Shown here: positions 50,590 to 60,408 of the stretch, in pieces | How positions within the stretch are numbered: the first letter of the stretch is position 1 | How the letters are laid out: each line of letters starts with the position of its first letter | Source: Basidiobolus meristosporus CBS 931.73 | Taxonomy: Eukaryota; Basidiobolomycota; Basidiobolomycetes; Basidiobolales; Basidiobolaceae | Reading direction: 5' to 3' | Length of the DNA: 64,000 bases | Assembly (NCBI GenBank): GCA_002104905.1 | Contig: MCFE01000271.1 | Location: 42,169-106,168 of the forward strand | Notes under the pieces: generated by a model | Database searches by the model: none | Told to the model about the DNA's origin: nothing | What the model saw: only the letters and a program-made list of their open reading frames with translations | Program-made: the position numbers and the translations under genes

Positions 50590-51061
50590 TTGGATTGAAG
50601 TTCGTCTAGATCGAAGTTTGCTTGATGGACACCATCAGATATCAGAGAATAAATACCATTGACACCGAGATCCCTGCTGTGACATGTGACAAAAAGAGAT
50701 GACGTTCGGCCTCCTACCAATCTAGTTTGCACGCAGTTCTGGGTTTTGGAAGCGTTTTGGAGGGAACTGTCCAGGCATCTGTGATGGCCATTCTTCAGGC
50801 GCAACGCTTCAGCCGACAACATAGTAAATGCAGTGAGATTTGCCGCACTACTATTCGACAGCGATGGAGATCAGACTTTTTCACAGGGTTGTTGGATTTG
50901 GAGATGGCTGCATTAATCATGGCAGGCTAATGGGAACAATCCATGGAGATTTCATGGGAAACGATGCACGAATTTTCCTGATTTACCAATGCCGAATGTA
51001 TCCGTATAAAACATTTTCGTGGAATGATCACTCTATCGTGGCGGGTTGAATAAGACAAACG
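50590..51061. other. Shared upstream region of divergent GPx and MCU genes
   Basis: 472 bp between two divergently transcribed genes whose products are probably both mitochondrial. Short frames here are motif-free. No clear TATA box. Confidence 0.45.
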
Positions 51062-52351
51062 ATGCGAGCAGGTTTATTACATGTCATTTCTAAGTACGCC
51101 TCGAAACCGGCCCGTACTGGACTACTCCAAGCACGCCTTCTCCCTTCACCTTTGAATTCGTGTCGCAGCATCGTTTCGTGCGGGTTTCCTTGGCAAGGGC
51201 TGAATCTTTTGGAACCGAGAATCCGGTTTAACAGGGCTTGGTTCACCAGGGAGCTTCGACAATTCACCACCCAGACAAACCAACTGAAACCAGAGGAACG
51301 CAATCAGGTAGAGTTCATCAACGATGCCGACGGTGGTCAAGTCGCTATGGGTAGGTGGAAGCTTTGGCTCTGGTACAACCAGTTATTGACTTTTGCTTCC
51401 CGCTCCTTAGGCTATCTCGACTTTGACACCTACAGCGGAAACCCCAGATTCTTCTTGCCCATCCCAGTTCCCAACCTGAAAAGTGCTCAACTTGCTTCCA
51501 TGTTGTTAGATTTTACGCTACCAATCTCAACTATCAGCCAACAAATCAAAGAAGAGTACCCGGAAATTAAGCGGGTCACCATTCACGAGGCTTTGTACGG
51601 CCTAAAAGTGGGAGAAGATTGGACTTGTGACTACCAGGTGGATGATCTAGTACGTGCTGCTACCTGCGGAGAGATTAAGGGTTTCATCGTGATAATCGAT
51701 AACGAAAAAGTGTTCGTGAAAATCCCTACCTTTGAAGGCAAGCGAGCTGGTAGATCTTACCCATTCAAACCATCCATTAACCCCGTCTCCACCTACAGAG
51801 AGGGCGGCAGGTTTAGTTAGACAGCACAACCATTTGATGTCAAAAATCGAATCCATGTCCACGCTAAAACAGTCGTTGGATAGACAAGCACAGACCGCTT
51901 CCATCATACTGGCAACCGGAAGCTTCACTGGATTAGTCACGTATATTGGAGTCATGGTATAGTTGCATGTAGAAAGCCCCATCATTGCTGGAGTACCTTT
52001 TCCTTACTGATCAACGCAATACACAGGCACGACTGACCTGGTGGGATTACGGATGGGATGGTTAGTACGACCTGGTACGTTCGATGGGTGTGTTTTTATT
52101 GACTTTTTGCATTAGTGATGGAGCCAGTTGCATATTTCACAAGCATCGGAATGGGTATCGTTGGCTACCTCTACTTTTTGATCACCAAGAGAGAGTACAC
52201 GTACGAGGCTTTGGCGCACTATGCAGTATCTCAAAGACAAATGAAACTTTATATCAAACACGGGCTCGACATCAATCAATATCAGAATTTAGTCAACGAG
52301 GCCAAGAAGCTGGAGCGAAAGATCGACAAAGTTCGCGATGACTATGAGTAA
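51062..52351 (+). CDS. MCU: Mitochondrial calcium uniporter pore subunit, 5 exons
   Basis: Forms the Ca2+ channel of the inner mitochondrial membrane. Exons 51,062-51,350, 51,411-51,749, 51,799-51,956, 52,027-52,060 and 52,116-52,351 join in frame to 351 residues. The N-terminus is Arg-rich and nearly acid-free (mitochondrial presequence). The matrix domain follows, then a coiled coil (HNHLMSKIESMSTLKQSLDRQ), TM1 (SIILATGSFTGLVTYIGVM), the pore motif WDVMEP with Asp273 and Glu276, and TM2 (VAYFTSIGMGIVGYLYFLI), ending in a second coiled coil. The pore motif is split by an intron. The first intron (60 nt, 51,351-51,410, with pyrimidine-rich ...CCGCTCCTTAG) is a multiple of three and open, so a naive frame reads through it. 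Whether EMRE or MICU partners exist cannot be seen here. Confidence 0.9.
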
Positions 52352-55300
52352 GATCCAGGCCATATAAAATGTATTGTATCTAGATGCCTGCTTTTCAAAT
52401 AAAACACAACCACCATGTATTTGTTCTCATGATTGTCTGATTCATGCTTCCCCGGCTTCCCTTTGCCAAAGCGATAATCCCGTTTTCTTCAAGCGTTGTT
52501 TATACATATATGTATATTCTTCCTTCGAAATATCTGAAATTCCTGACACTATTGTTGATGAATTTCCGGAAGAGCTGAGACTAACTTGATCAGAATCTGA
52601 CAGCTCTTGTAGCTATTCTGTTGCAAACGCAGTAGATGAGGCCTCTGACAATCAACAGCAGCAAGACCACTCGAGGTCTCGAAGAAATCGAATATACAAG
52701 GAGTGACACTTTTAAATATGTACTGGGCTTGACGACCAAATGTACTGACTCCAACCTGGAAGAGTTGGAGCGGCAATCCCTGACCATCTTCCTTTGCTAT
52801 TGTCCTACTAGAATCTGAATTTGCCTCACATACCCCAGAAAAACACTAGCTCTTTGTTCGACAAAGTGGTATTATTTCGGACAGTTGGAGCAGAGGCCAG
52901 TTGGTTGGACTTGCCAGAAATGAAGTAGATCTTCCCACCCTTGACTCTCCCATTTCCCCTCAACTCTGGGGAATGTGAGGGTAAATCTATCGACCATATT
53001 GGGGATACTATATGAAAACTGTCCTTCAGTGCTCGATTAGGGGGCCCGGGCTATCGAAGTCCTGTAACCGATAAACTAAATTCCGAAATCAATTTATGTG
53101 GCAGAATTGGTTAGTCCCGCAACCACTTCCTTATTGAATCCCCTCAAGACTGACCTAACCATGCTTGCGTGTTTGGCATCTCATCTTGATTCCCATTGGA
53201 GAAAGCGTACAAGGCACAGAAATTGATATATCTTGATTGAAAGACAACGCTGGATAGGTTGGGTTTTAATATCCATTGTGGAAGCGAGCCAAGCGCACTA
53301 GTTATAGTAATTGGCTCAAGGACCTTCACAAACATACCATTATATGAAAATGGTGGGATGTATTCACTTGCATGATGTTATAGGGTGGCCTGTATGGAAT
53401 CTACAAGTCCATCCACCCTGCTGCGACGTTCCCTACCATTCACTTGGCCTGTTCACTTCGACACCCATTACCAAACACGCCCTCTCTTCACTCCTTCCCA
53501 TCGAGTGAAACAAGGAGCCTCTTACTGTGGCACTCGCGTGTGCGAGATTGTTCTTTGCGAACTGCGAACCCGCCGCATTACTAATGGCCGGAAAACATCT
53601 GCCCACAGCTCTACCTGACGCAAGACCTATTGTTAGATCAAACCCAATTGGAACCCATCGAACGGCTGATTTTTGGTGGAGAATTGAACAGGATCCGATC
53701 ACAGAATACACCCCATTGAATTGAGGCAGGTCTGCTCACCAATGCCTGCACCTATTATTCAAGGCGAACATGATCACAATGCCCTTGGACATCCGCTTGA
53801 TTGGTGTATCTACTCACCTTGTTTCGTATCTATGTGTGTGGGATTTGAAGGACTGTGGGGGAGACTAACCATGGCCGTCTGCTAGGAATCTTGCAACAGC
53901 AGGATTCCCCTCCAAGTCTCTCCCCCCCCCCGCATGAGTATGGGTGTGGGCGAAGACATTCGCGTACGTGTTAGACAGATGGACACCGGGCTGCGAACTT
54001 TTGAGGTATGGCGTTCCTGAGGCAGCGACTGTGTCTCAACAACGCACTTGAACGATTGTCAGTGGAAAGAGCAGACGGATCATATATGGCGGGGAGCAAT
54101 CCAGGATTGAGCAAGTACTGGCACTTGACGATTTTCTTCATTCGAATTAATACCCCATTCAGCGAATATCCAGTCATCGAAGCCGGTTGTGGGAGGAGAT
54201 CAACTTGAACACAAAAATCAGCGGAAGCCCAAAGCCGAAAATAATGATAATCATTGTGTGGTTCTGTAGATGAAGTAAAGGATGTAGTCATGGCCCAATT
54301 AGTAATCCGGCATCCTAGGGGTTAGGGGTCAGACTTGCCAAACCTAACTATGGCTCCTTACTCATCCGCCCGATCAAAGTAAGATCGGATCAGTGTCCAC
54401 ACTAAAAGATGTCAGGTCACGCCGTTTGGGGCTGCTTATGCGTCAAATCAGACGTCGTCAAGGAAAAATACGCAGTTAGCGTAGAGAACCGCATTGGAGC
54501 CGTGGCTCGACCCTCTTCCTCGTGAATGGACAGCGAGGTTCCATTTTTTAAGCCCACAAAGGCATTAGTGGGCTCGCGGTTCGTAATGGAAATCCCCCCC
54601 CCAGAGTTAGGTGGGAAATCCAGCGCAACCGCTGAGGATCGAAATCTTGGAATTCCAAATCAGGAGCTTCCATGAAGCCATAATGAGTCAACTGTCCTCG
54701 TGGTGGATGGCTTAGAGAGAATTCACCTGATATTTAGCCGCATTTGGAAAGCGCTGTTCAAGAGCTGAAGAATTCAAACGGACATAACTATAAGCAATAT
54801 GAAGGGGACATTTTGACGTAAGAAGACCGTAGTACAGCCGTAGTCATATATGCATTGTGTATCTGTAGGTATTTTTGAGGAATATAATACAATTCACTTG
54901 ATCTCGACTGGAAGCTCCAAGTTTTCCCGCCTCAGCTGGATATCAAAAACACTCCAAGTTAGGCATCTTCCAAGTCCCATGATCCCTCGGACTGCCCAGG
55001 TAAGTTCGATGCTACCCTGATCATAGATACCAGGGGAGATCCCGCAGAATTCCCTAGCTCGGATCACTTGATGTGATCCATGTATGAGCGGAAGTTCGAT
55101 TTTAACTCAGATTAAGACAGAAATCAGTTTTACTTCATAAATGCCACCTATTGCTCACCTCAACACCCATTTAGTGGCGGTGTGATAATTTCCTCACCAA
55201 TGGATTTTCCATCGCAGGTGTTTTCACAAGCCAGCACAGGGACAAATACCAGTTACTAATCTCACCCAAAGGCCAGTGATATTGGTTGACTATTAAGGAA

Positions 55301-56875
55301 ACTTCAGTCTCAATCAGTATCCGGATTACCGATTTGGATTATCCACACCGTATCAATTTAGTCTAGACCTCCATCGCATGGATGGCCAAATTCTTCATAC
55401 CGCAGATCAGCAAAATCACTCAATATAGCGTGTGATTTAGACAGCTTTACATAATGGAGCTTAATAAATAGTCATCCATGCCAGGTCTCGGCATACGACA
55501 CAAATATTGTGCTAGCAGCCAGCGTTGAGAGATCGCGAAGTTGAATGTTGATTTCAACAGTAGCACACGCGTGTGTTGCATCCGTCTAATTTTGCATCCA
55601 TGAAATTCCCATCATTGAACATTACAATTCATATATGTAGGCTAGCTTTGATTTACCTATCCTACAAATGGATCCACTTTGCTAGCCTGCCTCTCTGATG
55701 ATCTCGAGAATTGTTGGTCAAGTGCAGAATAGTGCCTATCCGATTCACCCAGCTCCACTCAAAGAAAGCATCATTGTCAACTCCGCTTTGGCTGTATACA
55801 TCACCAAATTGATTAGTTTCGTTTGTTGGAAACAATCGGTTTAACCTTAACCTCTGGCTCAGCGGTAGGCTGCCATCACTGCTGGCTGACTAGGTTAGCG
55901 TTTATTGATTATTGCTACATTAAATTTGCATTGTCTGTGCTTGATACAAGCGCTGCATTGAACACTGTTCGGGCCTGATTGGTGAGCGTGAGGAAAATTA
56001 GCATGTTTTGGAAACCGTTACTTTTGGAATGATGGTTTGGCTTGGCCCATTTCGGCGCAATTACTGTATGTGTGTCGTATATCAGGGCGGAATCACCGAG
56101 AAAAAGCCGATTGCGTCGCAGGGTGCCCCCAAAAGCAATGTGATTTTAATAGGATCTCGGATCTATTGGAGAGTTTGTAGGTGACCGATCCTGAGCTAGA
56201 TGGATTTAATTATACTCATCATTAAACGATTGAATACGATGCCACCCTGTTGCCTCGTACGCTTACCCTATCCAATCATTAAATCACACCAATGGTAAAA
56301 ATACCCATTGGCACTCGCGCTTACCAAGGATCTTAATATTTATAGGATAATCTTAACAGTGACCAAAAGGATTTCTACATTAAACAATAACATTCCATTA
56401 TATAGCGCATTTATCCAATACTTGATGGTGTGGTCATTTGGGGGGGGGCGAGGAGGGTTAAGTAAAAGTTGGAAAAGGGGTTAGTTTTATATCCAGCCCT
56501 CAAATTTCCTTTATATTGCCTTGCCCATATCACGGCAGACATTTGACAAATCCATTCGTCTAGTACTGAGAGAGTGCTTATTCCTTTTATCTCCACCTGC
56601 ATCCTTTAATTCACGGACAAGAGTTCAGTTGGGCTTTGTTGAGTTTCCAACTTTCATACGCTTGCTCTCAGAAAAGTCCCTATTAAGTGCTTCTATATTC
56701 GTTTTTATACATTCAACGCCCCAGTTATTTAGTCCCAACCTTCTTCATTCTTTGTAATCAAAGAGCTACCTAAAGCCGTTCCAAATTCAAGTGCTAATTC
56801 CTGGTGGCTACAACTCTCTGCCCCCAGCCAACCTTCCACATTCCAACCCAGTCTTGTATTATAGAGTCCTCAAAA
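52352..56875. other. 4.5-kb gene-free stretch
   Basis: No supported gene. A Ser/Gln/Arg-rich open piece near 52,590-52,710 and overlapping frames at 53,385-53,724 lack motifs. Homopolymer C or G tracts of about 10 occur near 53,922, 54,592 and 56,440. A TATAT tract precedes the kinase gene at about 56,510. Confidence 0.5.
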
Positions 56876-58005
56876 ATGAATCCCCATCCATATAATTCCG
56901 TATCCGGACTTCCTCCCGTGTTAGGTTTGACGAACTATTCGGAACATCCTTCGGAGTACAAGAAGCTTACGAACAGCACCACTTCTGCGCCATTTTTATC
57001 ATGTATCACTTCGATGCCAAACGACGAAAGCTTTTCCTTGCTCACCCCACTATCTACCCCCACTACACTGGAAGTGTTATTCACTGTTCGTCAATACAAC
57101 GTCGTGAGATCCCTAGGGTCGGGTTCATTTTCCAAAGTCTACCTTGCCGAAGATTCTGAACAACCAGGCCGTTTAGTTGCCCTCAAGATGGTTGAATTGA
57201 ATTGCGATCAATCTACCAAACAGCTGATATCTCGCGAAATCCAAATGCTGAAGGTAAGCGCGAAAACCTTCTCACACGCATACAATCTTACTAAATCCCA
57301 TTTTTTAACCAGACCCTCGATCATCCCAATGTTGTTGGTTTCTACGAATCATTTGAAACAGACACCCACTTTGTGTTGGTGTTAGAATATGTGCAAGACG
57401 GTGATTTGTTTGATTATGTGGCAAATCATGCCAACGAGTACTGCGAAAGCAAAGTCCAAGAGATTTTCAAGCATATAGTAGATGGTACGTCTCCAAATGT
57501 GTAATGGAACTCATACCGATGCACTGCTAACTCTGCTTTCATAGCCGTTGAATACCTTCATAGCAAGAATATCTGCCACCGAGATCTCAAGTTGGAAAAT
57601 ATACTGATTCAAGAATCTTCTGAGGGAGCTCTATCCATAAAGATCACTGACCTGGGATTGGCCGAATTTGTCGACAACAACTCCACCTTAACTACTCGTT
57701 GCGGGTCTGAAGAATACACTGCACCTGAAGTGATTCTTGGTCAGCCTTGCAATGGATTTAAAGCCGATGTATGGTCTCTTGGTGTTATTCTTTATACGAT
57801 GCTAGTTGGATATCTGCCGTTTTCTATGGATGGAAGCCAATCCAGGCGTAGCTTTTTCTACCGAATCGCAAATGCCGATTATAGGTTGCCTCGTGACCGG
57901 ACCATCTCTCCCGAAGCATCAGATCTACTACGGATACTATTGCAAAGCAATCCCAAGAAGCGACTCGAGGTGTCCGAGATAAAGAAACACCCATGGTTAA
58001 GCTAA
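56876..58005 (+). CDS. Ser/Thr protein kinase 2 (CAMK-like), 3 exons
   Basis: Exons 56,876-57,253, 57,313-57,484 and 57,545-58,005 join in frame to 336 residues. The short N-terminus (about 70 residues, Ser/Thr/Pro-rich) leads into TPTTLEVLFTVRQYN and the glycine loop LGSGSFSKVYLAEDS. Then come the VALKM lysine, HPNVVGFYESFETDTHFVLVLEY written across the first splice, HRDLKLEN, DLG instead of DFG (TDLGLAEF), a CGSEEYTAPE activation segment and DVWSLGVILYTML. It is paralogous to the intronless kinase at 44,737-46,038, sharing DLG and NPxKR...HPWL. This is the last unique gene before the chromosome end: the oldest telomere scar lies 0.77 kb beyond its stop. The GTG-led longer frame from 56,804 is not used because ATG at 56,876 precedes the conserved region. 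Confidence 0.9.
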
Positions 58006-58777
58006 AATCGGTGATAGGGCTGTTTCATCATCAGCCACACATGTTGTCTATTTCAACTTCAAGTACCTTTACGAAGGATAGATAGTGCGAGATGTATCTA
58101 GCATCACAGTATACATATTAACCTAAACGCCTTACGACCTAAGCGCAATCGCATTGCGCTTATATCACACATAGTCATGAACTGTATTGTCTACTCCCGA
58201 AAGTTGGTCGTGGGGTCCATTACGTTGTTTCATTATGGTTCATAGCCTTCTCTATTATCACATTGTATATATTTATTGTCCTGGTCATTCTTATCATTAC
58301 CAATGAATTAATAACCTTTTGTATTAAAGGAAGTTTGTTGAGTCGCACATTGACGACTTCAGGTGAAATATAACATTGGCGTTGCATCCACCTTGTATGC
58401 ACTTATCATTTTACACCTTTTCTTACCAGCATCATTGTGCGTAATCTGTTCATGCATCCTCAAGCAGCGTAGATTAGCAGCAACATAAAGTATCATGAAT
58501 ATTTGTTCTTGTGTGGTATGCGTGCGAGAACACATGACCAGAAGCGATATTGCTTGAAATGCTGCATAGCAATTGGTACTGGATGCTTTAAAATTACCAT
58601 ACACTGGATAGATAGCGATTTATCATTAATGGGGTCTTATATATTTATTTTGACTGCTAGCATATAGATTTGTTTCATTGCTGTGTCTGCCACAATGCCA
58701 GCAGACCAGCCAATTTCCTGCAATACCAAATTCAACATCATATGTTCAACATTTACCTGTCCTTTGTTGCCCCACTA
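58006..58777. other. Last unique sequence before the subtelomeric array
   Basis: Gene-free. Ends at the first telomeric scar. Confidence 0.6.
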
Positions 58778-58789
58778 TAGGGTTAGGGG
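58778..58789 (+). repeat. Internal telomere remnant marking an older chromosome end
   Basis: TAGGGTTAGGGG: nearly two TTAGGG units at the boundary between unique DNA and the retroelement array. Confidence 0.75.
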
Positions 58790-58925
58790 ATGAAAGCCAC
58801 CAAATGGTGAAATCTTTATTTACTTAGTACAAGTATTTAAAGAAGCCAAGTTAATCTGAAGTTGCTCCTATAAAGCTAGGTGTGAAAAATGTATTCCCAA
58901 AAAGCCAGGTCTGAGAGTTAAAGGT
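58790..58925 (-). mobile_element. Telomeric retroelement fragment A
   Basis: 3' end of a non-LTR element, read on the minus strand. It keeps the terminal hairpin CACC-AAAT-GGTG (58,798-58,809) and the following GAAATCTTTATTT block. Diverged from the other copies beyond ~60 nt. Confidence 0.6.
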
Positions 58926-59034
58926 TAAATGGGAGACAGTCACCAACAGGTTAAATCTTTATTTCAGTTCAAATATAGAAGCTAGTACTACTGTTGTAGC
59001 TGTGATACAAGATTATGTAGCTGAGGGTAATTTG
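58926..59034 (-). mobile_element. Telomeric retroelement fragment B
   Basis: Starts GGGAGACAGTCACCAACAGG and matches the E-I copies for about 100 bp (TACTGTTGTAGCTGTGATACAAG), then is interrupted by LTR sequence. Confidence 0.7.
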
Positions 59035-59250
59035 TGTTGAGAATTTTGTAATCACACCTAAATATTCATCCGTCTTGATCACTTAGATCATTGCCTACAA
59101 ATCTTGGAGAATTCTGACCAAGTTTCTTGTTGGGATTTACTTGGATTATTTTCACCAAGACATCAGTTACCCAGAACAGGAGTTTTGATAAGCTGTCCAA
59201 ACAGTCTTAAACTTTGCACACATGCTGTTAGGATCTTCCTGAGTATTTTC
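59035..59250 (+). mobile_element. Truncated solo LTR, family L1, copy d
   Basis: Plus-oriented first part of the LTR (TGTTGAGAATTTTGTAATCACACC onward in pieces), broken after about 215 bp where copy e begins. Confidence 0.75.
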
Positions 59251-59497
59251 TGCTGTAAGAGTCTTGGAGATATTGGAAGTGATTTGGAGAACGAGTAAAT
59301 TATGTGGTTTTCACTTGATGATTTATTGAATGTAAAAGTAGTATTTATACTTTTACATGGTCTTGGCATTACAAACTTGTAGAATAGGTTAAGAAAGGTC
59401 CCAAGTACATATGTGCAAAGTTTGGGGCTGTTTGGACAACTTTGAGAATTTTCATGTTCTGGGTACCAGGTATTTTGGTGAAAAAATTCTAAGTAAA
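59251..59497 (-). mobile_element. Truncated LTR, family L1, copy e, capped by TTAGGGG
   Basis: Begins TGCTGTAAGAGTCTTGG, the minus-strand terminus of the LTR family, and runs 247 bp before ending abruptly at TTAGGGG. The part that would complete the LTR is absent, as if a broken end was healed with telomeric sequence. Confidence 0.75.
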
Positions 59498-59766
59498 TTA
59501 GGGGAGGGAAAGTCACCAAAGTAGGTGAAATCTTTATTTGATTTCAGACAAATCTAACTACAAATAAAGAAGCCAGCTGGGAATAGAAGATTCCCAAAGT
59601 AAAAACCAAGTTGAATATGAATAAACCTAAGCTAAAGTTAAGGCAGTATCCCAGAGTACACTGGAGTTCAGGTTCATGGGGGAGTGAAGTAGATAAGCTT
59701 GAGAGATATAATATTCTTTCAGGAAGTGGGTAACAGCAGGTGAAGGGGAATTTTTGATAAGTGAAG
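59498..59766 (-). mobile_element. Telomeric retroelement fragment C (family 2 tail)
   Basis: After the scar TTAGGGGAGGG comes the hairpin TCACC-AAAGTA-GGTGA. The minus strand encodes the last ~50 residues of a protein reading LIKNSPSPAVTHFLKEYY and LLHSPMNLN...WDTAL, homologous to copy D. Confidence 0.75.
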
Positions 59767-60107
59767 TTAAGGGGATGACAATCACCACAGGGTGAAATCT
59801 TTATTTAAATTGTAAATAAAGAAGCCAAGTTTGAATATGAATATTTGAGATGCAGAAAGCCTACAAGATAAACTTGGACTTTGCTGTATCCCAGATATCC
59901 TCAATATCAAAGTTTAGAGGAGAATGTAGCAAAACTGCTTGTTCACTGTAGTATTTCTTGAGGAAGTTTGTGACTTGAAGGGAAGGAGAGTTTTTCAACA
60001 AGCTGGTAAACCTTTTGAGGAGTTCTTTTTCCAGAGAGAATGGTACAAAGAGTGGAATGTCTAAATGATGTCTGAATATATGCTCTGAGAGCTCCCAATC
60101 CAGCATA
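59767..60107 (-). mobile_element. Telomeric retroelement fragment D (family 2 tail)
   Basis: Scar TTAAGGGG, hairpin TCACC-ACAG-GGTGA, then a minus-strand C-terminal coding piece (59,861-60,106) with LLKNSPSLQVTNFLKKYY and LLHSPLNFDI. It is 5'-truncated directly into TTTTAGGGTTAGGG. Confidence 0.78.
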
Positions 60108-60125
60108 TTTTAGGGTTAGGGGGGG
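60108..60125 (+). repeat. Telomere-repeat scar between fragments D and E
   Basis: TTTAGGGTTAGGGGGGG: one and a half telomere units plus a G-run between two element copies. Confidence 0.85.
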
Positions 60126-60340
60126 AGACAGTCACCAACAGGTGAAATCTTTATTTCAGTTGAAACAAAGAAGCCAGTGCTACTGTTGTAGCTTTGATAC
60201 AAGAGTGTGTAGCTGAGGGGAATTTGTAGGTAAGTTAATAAGAAGTGATGATAGTTCTTCAGTGCTCAAGACACTGTTCAGTGGGAAGGGGGGTAGCAAG
60301 AGAGGTAAGAATGACTTGTGAACAACATTAATAAGGGGAA
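60126..60340 (-). mobile_element. Telomeric retroelement fragment E (family 1)
   Basis: Hairpin TCACC-AACA-GGTGA and about 215 bp of family 1 3' end, encoding the last residues (LINLPTNSPQLHTLVSKLQQ-type). Truncated at GGGGAAT and followed by TTTA plus ten G. Confidence 0.85.
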
Positions 60341-60408
60341 TTTAGGGGGGGGGGAGACAGTCACCAACAGGTGAAATCTTTATTTCAGTTGAAACAAAGA
60401 AGCCAGCG

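Noticed and set aside
55845-55900. TGGCTCAGCGGTAGGC resembles a tRNA A box, with a TAACCT/AGGTTA inverted pair.
   Set aside because: The inverted pair spans only about 50 nt, no B box or T-arm follows and no cloverleaf can be drawn.
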